Assembly (NCBI RefSeq): GCF_017876405.1
Contig: NZ_JAGINW010000001.1
Coordinates: forward strand, 11,111,203-11,175,202
DNA: 64,000 nucleotides
Direction: 5' to 3'
DNA from: Kibdelosporangium banguiense
GTDB lineage: Bacteria; Actinomycetota; Actinomycetes; Mycobacteriales; Pseudonocardiaceae
A program made the translations under genes and the position numbers. Every line of letters starts with the position of its first letter. The stretch's first letter is position 1. Shown piece by piece: positions 15,961 through 26,400 of this stretch. A model generated the notes under the pieces. The model saw only the letters and a program-made list of their open reading frames with translations. It had not been told where the DNA came from and did not search any database.

Positions 15961-17207
15961 ACCGGTGCCCGATCGACCTCGACGGAGATGGTCATCTCGC
16001 TCATCCCGTTGATCCAGTTGGACACCAGGTGCCTGGGCTCACCGACCAGTTCGAACCGGTGCACGTGCCGGGCGAGTGTCTCGAACAGGATCGTCAGCGC
16101 CGCCTGGGAGACCATCGCACCGATGCAGAAGTGCGGCCCCACACCGAATCCGAGATGGGTCCTGGGCGACCGGTCCAGCCGGAACTCGTACGGGTCCGAC
16201 CACACTTCGGAGTCCCGGTTGGCCGACCCGACCCAGCCGCACATCCAGTCGCCCTCGGCGATCGGCACACCCCCGAGCTCGGTGTCCTTGGCCGCCCGGC
16301 GAAGCAGGTGGTTGGTCGGCGAGGTCCACCGGGTGCCTTCGTGGACCAGGTCCGGCACCAGGCTCGGGTCCTCGCGGACGGTGTCCCACAACGCCGGCCG
16401 GTCCATCATCGCGATGATGGTCTGGCTGGCCACGTGCGGTGTGGTCGCGTGCGCACCCATCATCAGGCTGTAGCAGTTGAGCTGAACTTCCTCGTCGGTG
16501 AGGGGTTCGCCGTTGAGCAGCAGCTGGGTGAGCGCGGTCATCACGTCGTCGCCGGGGTTCTCCCGGCTGTTCTTGATCGCGACGTCGAACAGTTCGAGCA
16601 TCTGGATGTGCGCCTGCATCGACGCGGCGTGCGCGCTGATCCCGCCGTTGAGCGAGGGCTCGTCGGGCGTCACGCTCACGGCCGTCCAGTGCGCGACGTC
16701 GTCGGCCAGTTCCTCGGGGATGCCCATCATCGGCGCGAGCATCGCCATCGGCATCTTGTGCAGCACCGTCATCAGCTCGCCGCCGCCGTCGGCGAGCAGC
16801 GGCAGGATGAGCCGGTTGATCCGCTCGGTCATCTCCTCGGTGCAGCGCCTGATCACCTCGCGGCTCAGCTTGCGCAGCACGGGATTGCGGAACTGGCCGT
16901 GCTGCGGCGGGTCGCTGACCGTCATGGTCTTGTTGCGGCCCATGTCACCCACGCCCACCGACTGCAGGATCGTGCCGTACTCGGACGTGAACGTCTCGTG
17001 TTCCTTCAGCAGCCGGTCGCAGTCCCAGTAGCGCATGACCGACCAGAACTCCGTGCCGTTGGGCGCCACCTGCCGCAGGACCGGCTCTTCGTGCCGGAGG
17101 GTCTGCCACAGCGTGTGCTGGCATTCGGCCGGATATCTCGTCGGGTCGTACATGTCGACGTCGTCCAGCGGCACCCGCGCGTCGAGTGCCGGCGATGTGA
17201 TCTTCAC
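15957..17207 (-). CDS. Cytochrome P450, probable aminoacyl-PCP beta-hydroxylase
   Basis: The 416-residue protein has the P450 landmarks: I-helix MGAHATTPHV, K-helix ExxR (HEGTR), and the heme loop FGVGPHFCIGA with the axial Cys. GTG at 17207 is preceded by GGGGGA and overlaps the stop of the A-PCP gene; the open frame upstream of it is antisense-like Arg-rich sequence and is rejected. A P450 directly coupled to a stand-alone A-PCP protein plus MbtH is the arrangement used to beta-hydroxylate a carrier-bound amino acid, as in novobiocin (NovH/NovI). Role is inferred from this context. Confidence 0.88.
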   Translation of the reverse strand: MKITSPALDARVPLDDVDMYDPTRYPAECQHTLWQTLRHEEPVLRQVAPNGTEFWSVMRYWDCDRLLKEHETFTSEYGTILQSVGVGDMGRNKTMTVSDPPQHGQFRNPVLRKLSREVIRRCTEEMTERINRLILPLLADGGGELMTVLHKMPMAMLAPMMGIPEELADDVAHWTAVSVTPDEPSLNGGISAHAASMQAHIQMLELFDVAIKNSRENPGDDVMTALTQLLLNGEPLTDEEVQLNCYSLMMGAHATTPHVASQTIIAMMDRPALWDTVREDPSLVPDLVHEGTRWTSPTNHLLRRAAKDTELGGVPIAEGDWMCGWVGSANRDSEVWSDPYEFRLDRSPRTHLGFGVGPHFCIGAMVSQAALTILFETLARHVHRFELVGEPRHLVSNWINGMSEMTISVEVDRAPV

Positions 17208-18964
17208 CGGGATCCCCCGGCCGTGGTGTCGATCAGCTCGGCGAGGCCACCGACGGTGGGTGTGCCGATGAACTGGCGTGCGCTCAGCGTGATTCCCAGT
17301 ACCCGCAGGCTTTCCAGCACACGCATGCTGCGCAGCGAGTCGCCGCCCAGCTCGTAGAAGTTGTCCGACATACCGACCTCGTCGAGGGCGAGGACGTCGG
17401 CCATCACCTGCGCGATCATCCGTTGCGTCTCGGACTGGGCCGCCACCAGCGGGCCCACACCGAGCTCGCCCCGGGTCCGCCACGGCTCGGGCAGGGCCTT
17501 GCGGTCGACTTTCCCGTTGTGGTCCAACGGAAGTTTGTCCAGCAGCAGGTAGTGCGACGGCGCCATGTAGGCGGGCAGCCGGTCGGCCATCCAGTTGCGC
17601 AACGCGGCCGCGGTCAGGATCGCCGTACCGGCCGGGGCGGCGTACGCGACCAAGCGCTTGTCCACCTCGTTGTCGCCCACCACCATCACGGCCGCGGCGC
17701 TCACCGAGGGGTTGGCCGCGAGCGTGACCTCCACCTCGCCGAGTTCGACCCGGTATCCGCGGATCTTGACCTGGCGGTCCACCCGGCCGATGAACTCGAC
17801 TTCGCCGTCGTCGAGCATCCTGCCGAGGTCGCCGGTCCGATACAGCCGTGCGCCAGGGGCCGACGAGTACGGGTCCGGCAAGAAGCGTTCCGCCGTCAGC
17901 GCCGGCCGGCGGTGGTATCCCCTGGCCAGCCCGGTGCCACCCAGGTAGATCTCGCCGACCTCGCCCCGCGGCACCTCTGTCAGATCTTCGTTCAGCACGT
18001 ACGCGATCTTGTTGCGCAGCGGGCTGCCCAGCGGCATCCGCTCGTAGCTGCCGGTGGCGTCGACCTTGTGCGCCAAGGCGAAGACCGTTGTCTCGGTCGG
18101 CCCGTAGCACGAGTAGACCGTGTCGCCGATGACTCCGGCTGCGGACTGGACGTGTTGCGGCGACAGCACATCACCGCCAGTGAACAGCACCCGGACGCTG
18201 CGGAACATCTCCACGTCGTGCTCGACCAGAAGATGGAACAGCCCGGAGGTGAGGAACATCCAGTCGGGACGGACCGCGCGCAACGCGGTTCCCAGCTCTC
18301 CCACCGAGATCTGGTCCTGCCGCAGCGCCGCGACCTGACCGCCACGGCCGAGCGCGCACCAGATCTCGAACGTCGAGGCGTCGAACGCGGTGGGCGCGAG
18401 GTGGGCGACCACGTCGCCGCGGCCGACCGCGAGCCGGGGATCGGAGTCCACGAGGTCCATCACGTCGGCGTGGCTGATCGCCACGCCCTTGGGCACGCCG
18501 GTCGAACCCGAGGTGTAGATGATGTACGCGAGGTGGCTCGGACTCACCTCGATGCCGAGGTTCTCACAGGCGCCTCCGCCGTCCCAGTCGGCCAGGGCGA
18601 TGACGTCGACGTTCTCCGGCGCCGAGAATCCCGCGCCGGTCGTCACGACCAGAGCCGCGTCCGAATCCGACAGCAGGAACGCGCGACGTTCCTCTGGGTA
18701 CTCCGGATCGATGGGCACGTACACGCCGCCGGCCTTGAGCACGGCGAGCACGACCACGACGAAGTCGATCGACCGCGGCACGGCGACCGCCACCCGCGAC
18801 TCGATGCCGACCCCGCTGTCGCGCAACCGCCTGGCGAGGCGGTTGGCCCTGGCGTTGAGCTCGCCGTAGGTGAGTTTGCCTTCTTCGGCCGAAACCGCGA
18901 TGGCGTCAGGGAAATCCCGCGCCTCGCGCTCCACCGAGCAATGGATCAGGTTGTGTTCTGACAC
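17204..18964 (-). CDS. NRPS A-PCP didomain (amino-acid loading for the P450)
   Basis: The 586-residue protein contains an adenylation domain (core IIYTSGSTGVPKG, YGPTETT, then LYRTGDLG and GRVDRQVKIRGYRVE) and a carrier domain with the phosphopantetheine Ser 543 in LGGDSLRS. There is no condensation domain. Pocket residues read by eye (D, A, F, F, F, G, C, V, F) look like those of domains for branched aliphatic amino acids, a weak prediction. The first gene of the operon, 30 bases upstream, is MbtH, which such A domains often need. It probably loads the residue that the P450 hydroxylates before it is passed on. Confidence 0.9.
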   Translation of the reverse strand: MSEHNLIHCSVEREARDFPDAIAVSAEEGKLTYGELNARANRLARRLRDSGVGIESRVAVAVPRSIDFVVVVLAVLKAGGVYVPIDPEYPEERRAFLLSDSDAALVVTTGAGFSAPENVDVIALADWDGGGACENLGIEVSPSHLAYIIYTSGSTGVPKGVAISHADVMDLVDSDPRLAVGRGDVVAHLAPTAFDASTFEIWCALGRGGQVAALRQDQISVGELGTALRAVRPDWMFLTSGLFHLLVEHDVEMFRSVRVLFTGGDVLSPQHVQSAAGVIGDTVYSCYGPTETTVFALAHKVDATGSYERMPLGSPLRNKIAYVLNEDLTEVPRGEVGEIYLGGTGLARGYHRRPALTAERFLPDPYSSAPGARLYRTGDLGRMLDDGEVEFIGRVDRQVKIRGYRVELGEVEVTLAANPSVSAAAVMVVGDNEVDKRLVAYAAPAGTAILTAAALRNWMADRLPAYMAPSHYLLLDKLPLDHNGKVDRKALPEPWRTRGELGVGPLVAAQSETQRMIAQVMADVLALDEVGMSDNFYELGGDSLRSMRVLESLRVLGITLSARQFIGTPTVGGLAELIDTTAGGSR

Positions 18965-18994
18965 GACAGTCCTCCGTCGATCCCCTTTGATGGC

Positions 18995-19174
18995 TCAGCG
19001 CAGGCTGAGCGGCCGCATGTCGGTCCACACCTGCTCGATGTGCGCCAGGCACTCCGCCCTCGTGCCGGTCACCCCGGCCTGGCTCCACCCGGCCGGCATC
19101 GGCCGTCCGGCCTGCCAGATGGAGAACTGCTCCTCGTGATTGCGCACAACGCAGTACTGATCGTTCTGTTCCAC
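18995..19174 (-). CDS. MbtH-like NRPS accessory protein
   Basis: The 59-residue protein has the MbtH pattern NHEEQFSIWQAGRPMPAGW and ends with VWTDMRPLSLR; the three Trp expected in the family are present, though the usual SxWP is SIWQ. GTG at 19174 is preceded by CTGGAG at a normal distance. MbtH proteins bind and activate adenylation domains. It opens the operon A-PCP, P450, thioesterase and lies divergent from the C-PCP gene, with a 315-base region between them. Confidence 0.9.
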   Translation of the reverse strand: MEQNDQYCVVRNHEEQFSIWQAGRPMPAGWSQAGVTGTRAECLAHIEQVWTDMRPLSLR

Positions 19175-19310
19175 AGTGATGGCTCCAGGATGAGCTGACC
19201 CCAGCCAATGGGATAACACGCGGGAATCGCGCAAACGAACCCCACGTTTGCAGGACCAACGGTACGTCACCCACCGGCACCGGAAGAAGAGGATGAACAG
19301 ACGCTTCGAA

Positions 19311-19326
19311 TAAGCCGTTCGGCTTA
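19311..19326. promoter_or_regulatory. Perfect palindrome in the divergent NRPS promoter region
   Basis: TAAGCCGTTCGGCTTA is a perfect 7-bp inverted repeat with a two-base centre. It lies in the 315-base region between the divergent mbtH-like and C-PCP genes (19175-19489), an AT-richer stretch that must drive both NRPS half-operons. It is a candidate operator for a cluster regulator, which is not encoded nearby. Confidence 0.4.
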
Positions 19327-19489
19327 GGCACAATTGTCGATCATCATACCCCCGGCCGGAATGCGACAACTGCCCTTTCGGGCAGACCAATGGCATTCGA
19401 ATCGGCCGTCTCCGGCCGGAGAAAAGTTCGATACGATTCACTGCGGGGGCATTCACTCATGGCCTGGAATCCACGAACGGAGTAGCGCG

Positions 19490-21370
19490 ATGACCGATCG
19501 AACGATTGGTGAGCGGCTGCCTTTGTCGTACGCGCAGGAACAGTTGTGGTTTCTCGACCAGCTGACACCCGGCGAGACCTTCTACAACGTGGACATCGGC
19601 TACCGGTTACGTGGCCCGCTCGACGTCGAGGTGCTGCAGCGATCGCTGACCCTGCTGGTCGCGCGGCACGAGACCCTGCGGGCGACGTTCCACGACGCGG
19701 ACGGCACCCCATATCAGCTGATCAGCCCACCCGCCGAGGTCGAGCTCACGGTCATCGACCGCACCGGCGAGGATCGGGACGAAGCGGTCAGTCGTGAGCT
19801 CGGCGCGTTGGCCGCGATCCCGTTCGACCTGGTCACCGGGCCGCTCTACCGGTTCACGCTGGTCCGGCTGGCCGACGACGACCACGTATTGGCCCTGAGC
19901 TTCAACCACATCGTCATCGACGGCTGGTCGGTCGCGATCGTCAACCGCGAACTGGCCGTCGTCTACCGGGACCTGATGGCCGGGGCCGAGCCGGACCTGC
20001 CCGAACCGGCCTTGCGCTATCGGGACTTCGTTGCCATGCAACGCGACCGCGTGTCTGTGGCCGAGCTGGACAGCCAGCTCGGCTTCTGGGCCGAGCGCCT
20101 GGCCGGGCTGACCGAGCTGGATCTGCCGGCCGACCAGCCGAGGCCGGCCACCGGCAGCCGCGCGGGCGGCGACCTGGTCCTCGACTACCCGCCGGCCTTC
20201 CACCAGGAGCTCCGGTCGTTCGCCGAGCAGCAGGGCACGTCGTTGTTCATCCTGGTCACGGCGGCCATCGGGGTCGTGCTCGGCCGGTATACCAGGCAGC
20301 TGGACGTGCCCTTGGGCGTGCCGATGCTCGGGCGTACCGACCCGGATCTCGAGGATGTCGTCGGCATGTTCGTCAACATGGTCGTGCTGCGGGCCGACCT
20401 GTCCGGCGACCCGTCGTTCGCCGGGCTGCTCGAGCAGCTCGCCGAGTCGTCTCTCGACCTCTACGACCACCAGGACGTGCCGTTCGAGAAGGTCGTCGAA
20501 CGGCTCGACCCGGTCCGCGTGCCTGGCCGCAATCCGCTGTTCCAGGTCTCCGTCCAGGTGCTCGGCGCGAGCAACTCCCCCGCCGGGTTCACCCTGCCCG
20601 GGCTGACAGTCGAGTGGCTGGAACCGGCCACGACCAGGGCGTCCTTCGATATGAACATCAACTTCTTCGAGACCGCCGACGGCATGCGCGGGCACCTGTC
20701 CTACCCGGCGGACATGTTCGGCCAGTGGCGGATCGAGGCGTTCCTCGGGCACGTCGAGCAGGTGCTGCGCTCGGCGATGAAGAACCCCGCCCAGCCCGTC
20801 TCGCGGATCTGCCTGCTCACCGAGGCCGAGCACGACCGGGCGCTGGCCGCCGGGCATCAGGTCGAAGGCATCGAACTGTGTTACGTCGTCGACCCGGCAG
20901 GCAACCTGCTGCCCCGCGGTGTGCCGGGCGAACTGCTGGTGAACGCTGACGAGAAAACCCGCCAGGAACAGTCGGCCGAGCATTTCGAACCGAACCCGTT
21001 CAAGCAAAACAGCGTTGTTTTCCGAAGCGGGAACGTGGCGCACTGGACCGAGGACTGGCAATTGGAGATTCTCGACAACGACGCACCCGGACAACCTGCG
21101 AAACCGGACACCGATGGCGCCGTAACCACACCCGCCACGCCGACCGAAGCGACCGTGGCGAGCATTCTCCAGACCGTTCTCGATAAGCCGGTCGAAGACC
21201 CGGACGCGAACTTCTTCGAACTCGGCGGGAACTCATTGCACGCCACCCGCGTGGTCAGCAGGATCAACAAGACCTTCGGTATCAAGGTCAGTGTCCGGCT
21301 GCTTTACGGCGACAGCACAGTCCGCGCCATCGCCGGGGCGGTCGACGAACTCACCGCCGCGAAATCCTAA
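19490..21370 (+). CDS. NRPS C-PCP protein with a vestigial adenylation domain
   Basis: The 626-residue protein starts at ATG 19490 (CGGAG upstream). A condensation domain occupies residues about 8-450 and carries NHIVIDG (139-145), so the second His and the Asp of HHxxxDG are kept. Residues about 462-529 then match only the A6-A7 part of an adenylation domain (CYVVDPAGNLLPRGVPGELL ... VVFRSGNVAHWTEDWQLEILD), with all earlier and later A-domain cores missing. A Pro/Thr-rich linker leads to a PCP with Ser 582 in LGGNSLHA. C and PCP are close paralogues of those in the C-A-PCP gene at 23434-26568. Its carrier must be loaded in trans or by acyl transfer. The gene ends four bases into the convergent MFS gene. 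Confidence 0.9.
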   Translation: MTDRTIGERLPLSYAQEQLWFLDQLTPGETFYNVDIGYRLRGPLDVEVLQRSLTLLVARHETLRATFHDADGTPYQLISPPAEVELTVIDRTGEDRDEAVSRELGALAAIPFDLVTGPLYRFTLVRLADDDHVLALSFNHIVIDGWSVAIVNRELAVVYRDLMAGAEPDLPEPALRYRDFVAMQRDRVSVAELDSQLGFWAERLAGLTELDLPADQPRPATGSRAGGDLVLDYPPAFHQELRSFAEQQGTSLFILVTAAIGVVLGRYTRQLDVPLGVPMLGRTDPDLEDVVGMFVNMVVLRADLSGDPSFAGLLEQLAESSLDLYDHQDVPFEKVVERLDPVRVPGRNPLFQVSVQVLGASNSPAGFTLPGLTVEWLEPATTRASFDMNINFFETADGMRGHLSYPADMFGQWRIEAFLGHVEQVLRSAMKNPAQPVSRICLLTEAEHDRALAAGHQVEGIELCYVVDPAGNLLPRGVPGELLVNADEKTRQEQSAEHFEPNPFKQNSVVFRSGNVAHWTEDWQLEILDNDAPGQPAKPDTDGAVTTPATPTEATVASILQTVLDKPVEDPDANFFELGGNSLHATRVVSRINKTFGIKVSVRLLYGDSTVRAIAGAVDELTAAKS

Positions 21371-22641
21371 GAGGCTGGTTCGGCCGCCGGAGGCATTTCC
21401 TTCAGGCGGCCGACCGGCGACAACACCACCGCGACGATCATCAGGCCGGCACCGGCCGCGATGCACCAGAGTGCGCCGTGCAGGCCGAGCACGCTGCCAA
21501 GCAGGCCGGCCGCCGGCGCGCCGAGTGCACCGCCGGTGAACATCAGTGTCCGCATGGCCGCGGTCATCCGGCCCAGCAGCGAGCTCGGGGTGATGGTCTG
21601 CCGCAGGCTCAGGATGACGACGTTGGCCACCGACATCCCGCCGTACATCAGGAAATACGCCAGCACGAACACCGCGACGACGACCGGCAGCGGGCCGCCC
21701 GCGACCGGTACCAGCACCAGACCGACGAACACCGTCGACACCATGGCCGAGTACGTCCGGCCGACACCGAGCTTGGCCAGGACCCGGCCGGAGAACGCGG
21801 CGCCGATGACACCGCCGATGGCGCCGAGCGACATCGTCAACCCGATCAGGCTGGGCTGGAAGCCTTGTGACTGCAGGGCATAGAGCACGAACAGCGTGTT
21901 GTTCGCGATGGTCAGGAAGTTGCAGAAGCAGCCGATCAGCGCGATCGCGCGCAGGTATCGGTTGCCGGCGACCCAGCGCAGTCCTTCGGCGAGTTCCGGG
22001 AGCAGCCGCCGCCGGGTTTCCGGGCGTTCCGGCCGTGGTTCCCGCACCTTGATGAGCGACAACGTCACCACGGACACCAGGTAGGACACCGCGTCCACCG
22101 CCATGGCGATCGGCGCTGTCAACGCGCTGACGAGCAGGCCGCCCAGGCCGGGACCCGCCGTCTCGGCCGCCGCGGATGTGGCACCGAGCTTGCCGTTGGC
22201 CTCGACGAGGTTCTCCGGGCCCTTGACAAGCGTTGGTACGTAAGACATCCAGCTCACGTCGAACAGTACGGACGCCATCCCGACCCCGGCGGTGATGATC
22301 ACCAGCGAGACGATCTCCAGCTGGTCGAACGCGGCCAGCAGCGGCACCAGTCCGATGAGGACCATCCGGATCAGGTTCGCCGCGATCATCATCGGCCGGC
22401 GCCGGCCCCGGTCCACCCACACCCCGAACACCAGCGCCAATGCCAGGTACGGACACCACTGCGCGAAGCCCAGCAGGCCCAGCTCCCCCGGACCGGCCTG
22501 GAACTCCAGCACGGCGGTGAGCGGCAATGCGAGCGTGGTGACCTGAGCGCCGAACAGCGACAGGGTCTCACCACCCCAGAACTTGAGGAAATCGCCGTTA
22601 CGCAGCAGGGAACTGCGGGCCTTGGGCTGCGCCTGAGTCAC
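21367..22641 (-). CDS. MFS exporter of the NRPS cluster
   Basis: The 424-residue protein has twelve membrane helices and the enterobactin-exporter/MFS_3 look (NGDFLKFWGGETLSLFGAQVTTLALPL at the start; FGVWVDRGRRRP between helices 2 and 3). Its ATG overlaps the stop of the thioesterase gene, and both follow the C-A-PCP gene, so it probably exports the NRPS product and gives self-protection. It converges with the C-PCP gene with a four-base overlap. Confidence 0.88.
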   Translation of the reverse strand: MTQAQPKARSSLLRNGDFLKFWGGETLSLFGAQVTTLALPLTAVLEFQAGPGELGLLGFAQWCPYLALALVFGVWVDRGRRRPMMIAANLIRMVLIGLVPLLAAFDQLEIVSLVIITAGVGMASVLFDVSWMSYVPTLVKGPENLVEANGKLGATSAAAETAGPGLGGLLVSALTAPIAMAVDAVSYLVSVVTLSLIKVREPRPERPETRRRLLPELAEGLRWVAGNRYLRAIALIGCFCNFLTIANNTLFVLYALQSQGFQPSLIGLTMSLGAIGGVIGAAFSGRVLAKLGVGRTYSAMVSTVFVGLVLVPVAGGPLPVVVAVFVLAYFLMYGGMSVANVVILSLRQTITPSSLLGRMTAAMRTLMFTGGALGAPAAGLLGSVLGLHGALWCIAAGAGLMIVAVVLSPVGRLKEMPPAAEPAS

Positions 22642-23441
22642 CCGGCCTCCCCGTCAAGCCGGCGTTGCACGACCTGGCTCAGCTCGATCAGCCGGTCCCC
22701 TTGCCAGATCGAGTGATGGTCCGCGTCGATGACATGCTCCTCAACGTTGGCGGCGAAGCGCTCCCACCGCATCCGGTCAGGCGGAGTCGCGGCTGCCTTG
22801 ATCGCGAGAACCGGGCCGCCGCGGTAGATCTCATCTGTCTCGTAGCCGTACGACGCCTCGATGTGCGCGTGGAACACCGCGTAGCGCTCGCTCAGGAACT
22901 CGGCGTCGAGCTCCTCCGGCAACAGCCCGGCCCGTTCGATCCACCCGAAGGCAGCATCTGGCTCTGCCGCCGCTCCGGCGAGCACACTGTCCATTGTGTC
23001 CTTTTCAACAGCCGCGGCGGCCATGAGGTCGTACAGGAACGACTTCGTCATGTCGGCCTGATCAGGCGTGTCGGCCTTCAACGGGGTAACGGCGTCGACC
23101 AGGATCAGCAACGGGACCTCCTGCCCGGCTTCGGTCAGGCGCAACGCCATCTCGAACGCGATCACGCCACCCATGGACCAGCCGAGCAGGCAGTACGGGC
23201 CAGGCTGAGCACTCCTCAGCGCCTCGGTGTACTCGGCGGCCAGCTCACGCAACGAGGCCACTGGGGCGCGCTCGTTGTCGAACCCGGGAGCTTCGAAACC
23301 GTAGAGCGGCTGCTCTTTGTCCAGCAGACGAGCCAGACCGTTGTAGGCGTAAGGCGAACCCGACACTGCGGGCACGCAATGCAACGGCGGCTTGGCACCG
23401 CTCGGTTTGATCGCGACGAGCGTGTCCACGACACTATCCAC
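22638..23441 (-). CDS. Split-off NRPS thioesterase (type I TE-like)
   Basis: The 267-residue protein resembles the terminal TE domain of an NRPS: LHCVPAVSGSPYAYNGLARLL, nucleophile LLGWSMGGVIAFEMAL (Ser 89), LVDAVTP with Asp, and DADHHSIW with the catalytic His. GTG at 23441 overlaps the NRPS stop and follows GAAGGGAAG. An upstream Met would extend the frame 17 residues into the PCP coding region. As it directly follows C-A-PCP it is the likely chain-release enzyme, in contrast to the Cys-type TE at 15238-15960. Confidence 0.87.
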   Translation of the reverse strand: MDSVVDTLVAIKPSGAKPPLHCVPAVSGSPYAYNGLARLLDKEQPLYGFEAPGFDNERAPVASLRELAAEYTEALRSAQPGPYCLLGWSMGGVIAFEMALRLTEAGQEVPLLILVDAVTPLKADTPDQADMTKSFLYDLMAAAAVEKDTMDSVLAGAAAEPDAAFGWIERAGLLPEELDAEFLSERYAVFHAHIEASYGYETDEIYRGGPVLAIKAAATPPDRMRWERFAANVEEHVIDADHHSIWQGDRLIELSQVVQRRLDGEAG

Positions 23442-26400
23442 GCGACTTCCCTTCACCCGCAGCGCCATCGATCTTCGACGCGATGGCGGCAACCGTCGAC
23501 GTCCCGTACAGCAGCCGCACGTTCACCTTCACGCCGAACGCCTTGTTGATCCGGCTCACCACCCGCATCGCCTGCAGCGAGTTGCCGCCCAGGTCGAAGA
23601 AGTTCTCGTTCGCGCCCACCCGCGCCACCCCGAGGACGTCCCCGAACACTGCGGCGACCTGGATCTCGGTGGCTGTGCTCGGCGGTATGAACTCCCGCGC
23701 CTGGGCAGTGTCGACCGGTTCTGGCAGTGCTTTGCGGTCGATCTTCCGCGCGGTCGTCAGCGGGAACTCGGCCAGCGACACCCACGCTGTGGGCACCATG
23801 TACTCCGGCAGCTGCTCGCTCAGGTGCCTTCGCAGGTCGGCCGGACTCGGCGGGTCGGCTGTGGTCGCCGTGTAGTAGCCGACAAGCCGCTGCTCGCCGC
23901 GGGAGTCGGCCCCCAGCAGCACGACCGCCATCCGCACCTGCGGGTGGCTGAGGATCACCGACTCGATCTCGCCCAGTTCGATGCGTAGCCCGCGCAGCTT
24001 GACCTGGGTGTCGATCCGGCCGAGGAACTCCAGCTCGAAGTCCTCACGCCAACGCACCAGGTCACCGCTGCGGTAGACCCGGCCGGACGGCCGGAACGGG
24101 TCCGGGACGAACTTCTCCGCGGTCAGCTCGGGCTGGTTGAGATAGCCACGGGCCAGCCCTTCGTCCCCGCCGATCAAGAGCTCACCCGGGACACCGCGGG
24201 GAACGAGGTTATTGTGCTGGTCCACCACGTAGACCAGGCGGTTGACGTGTGGATGCCCGATCGGCGGCGGGGACACCCATTCCTTGTGTTCGCACTCGTA
24301 TTCGGTGCAGGCCACTGCGGCTTCGGTCGGGCCGTACAGGTCGAGGAACCGCCGTCCTGGCAGGTTCCACTTGTTGACCATCTCGGCTGGTACCGCGTCC
24401 GCGCCGCTCACCACGTACTTCAAGTCCGGATAGGGCCCGGCTTCGAGTATCGACAGGATGGCGGGCGCCATGTCGGCATACGTCACGCGTTGCTCGCGCA
24501 TGAGCTTGGCCAGTTGGTCGGGCGCCGACCCTTCCTCGGGCGAGACCAGGACGAGTGTCGCCCCGATCGTCAGGCCGGTGAAGATCTCCCCCATCGAGGC
24601 GTCGAACGTCAACGCGGGCAGCTGCAGCATCCTGTCGTCGGCCGTCATGTCGAAGGAACGCCGGTATGCCTCGACGAAACACCGCAACGCGCGATGCTCG
24701 ATCAGCACCCCCTTGGGCTGTCCCGTCGAACCCGACGTGTAGAGCACATAGGCCAGTGAGTCCTGTGTGGCCCATTCGGCCAAGGGCTCCACAGTGGCCT
24801 CGCCGGCATCGGCCAGTACCACGCTCCAGCCTGCCGGCTCCGGCAGTTTGTCCACAGTGGATGACCGAGCGATCACCAGTGATGCTTTGGTGTCGCTCAG
24901 GATGTACTCGAGCCGTTTGACCGGAAGCGACGGATCGATCATCGCGAACGCCGCACCCGCCTTCAGCACGCCCAGCATCGCCACGAGCGTGTCCAGGTCG
25001 CGGTCCATCGCGATGGCAACGATCTGCTCATGCTGTACGCCGCGAGTTCGCAGATGCGCGGCCAGCAGATCCGCTTTCCGGTCGAGTTCGCCGTAGGTCA
25101 TCTCGACGCCACGGCACACCGCTGCCACCGCGTCGGGATTGGCCTGCGCAACCTTCGTTATGCTGGCATGCAACGTTTCGCTTGTGTACGCCACCTCTTC
25201 GCCGCGCCCGGCTGCGAGCAGCTCTTCCCGCTCATCGTCGTTCAGCATGGGGATCCGGGACAGCGGGATCGACGGGTCCTCGACCACGGCGGTCAGCACT
25301 TGCGTCAGGTGGCCGACCATCGCTTCCACTCGCCACCGGTCGAACAACGCCGTCGCGAAGGTGACGTGGGTACGCACGGATTCCGGGCCCTCGAAGACGT
25401 TGACCACCAGGTCGAACATCGCCCGGACAGCGGACAGGATCAGCAGTTCGGCCCGCACGCCAGGCAGATCGAGGCCGCCGGTCTCGTCTGGGACCACCTG
25501 GATGGACACCTGGAACAGCGGGTTACGCCCGGGGTCGCGGACCGGTTGCACCCGCTCGACCACTCTCTCGAACGACGCTTCCTGATGGTCGTAGACGTCC
25601 ATGCTGGCCTCGGTGGCACGCTCCAGCAGCTCGGCGAACGCCGGGTCGTCGGAGAGGTCTGTGCGCAGCACGACCATGTTGACGAACAGGCCGACAACGC
25701 TCTCCAGCTCAGGCTCGATCCGGCCGAGCATCGGCACACCGATCGGGATGTCGTCCTGCCCGCTGTAACGGTGCAGCACAACGGCCAACGCGGTGGTGAG
25801 AATCATGAACAGCGACGTGCCTTGCTCGTGTGCGAGCCTCCGCACGCCGTGCACGAGGTCTGCGGGGAAGTCGACGCACACGGAGTCGCCCGCGTAGCTG
25901 GCCATCGCCGGCCGCAACCGGTCGGTGGGCAGCTCCAGTACCGCAAGCCCGTCCAATTGCCGTTGCCAGTATTGGAGTTCTTCTTCGAGCACCTCGCCGT
26001 GCAACCGTTTACGTTGCGCGCGAACGTGATCGGCGAACGTCATGGCCGGCTCAGGCAGTTGCGGCGGACGCCCTTCGGCCAGCGCCCGGTACACCACACC
26101 GAGTTCGCCGTCGATGATCCCGTTCGACCAGCCGTCGGTGATGATGTGGTGGAAACACGCCAGGAACACATGGTCCCCGGCGTCCAGGCGCCAGAGCCGG
26201 AACCGGTACAACGGGCCGAGCGACAGATCGAACGGGATGGACACCGCGGCCTTGACCGCCGGTTCGATCTCGGACTCCCCGCCGAGATCGACGACCTCGA
26301 GTTCGGCTTCCCGCGACGGCGCGATCACCTGGAACGGCGCGCCGTCCATGGTGCCGAACGACGCGCGCAGTGCCGCGTGCCGGTCAAGAACGAAGGTGAG

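Noticed and set aside
15858..17357. 499-codon open frame on the plus strand
   Set aside because: Antisense to the P450 gene; His/Arg-rich product with no motif, while the minus-strand frame has complete P450 motifs.
17208..18110. N-terminal extension of the P450 frame
   Set aside because: It lies inside the A-PCP coding region in another frame and is Arg/Gly-rich; the GTG at 17207 has its own ribosome site.
19607..21094. 495-codon open frame on the minus strand
   Set aside because: Mirror frame of the C-PCP gene; no family features.
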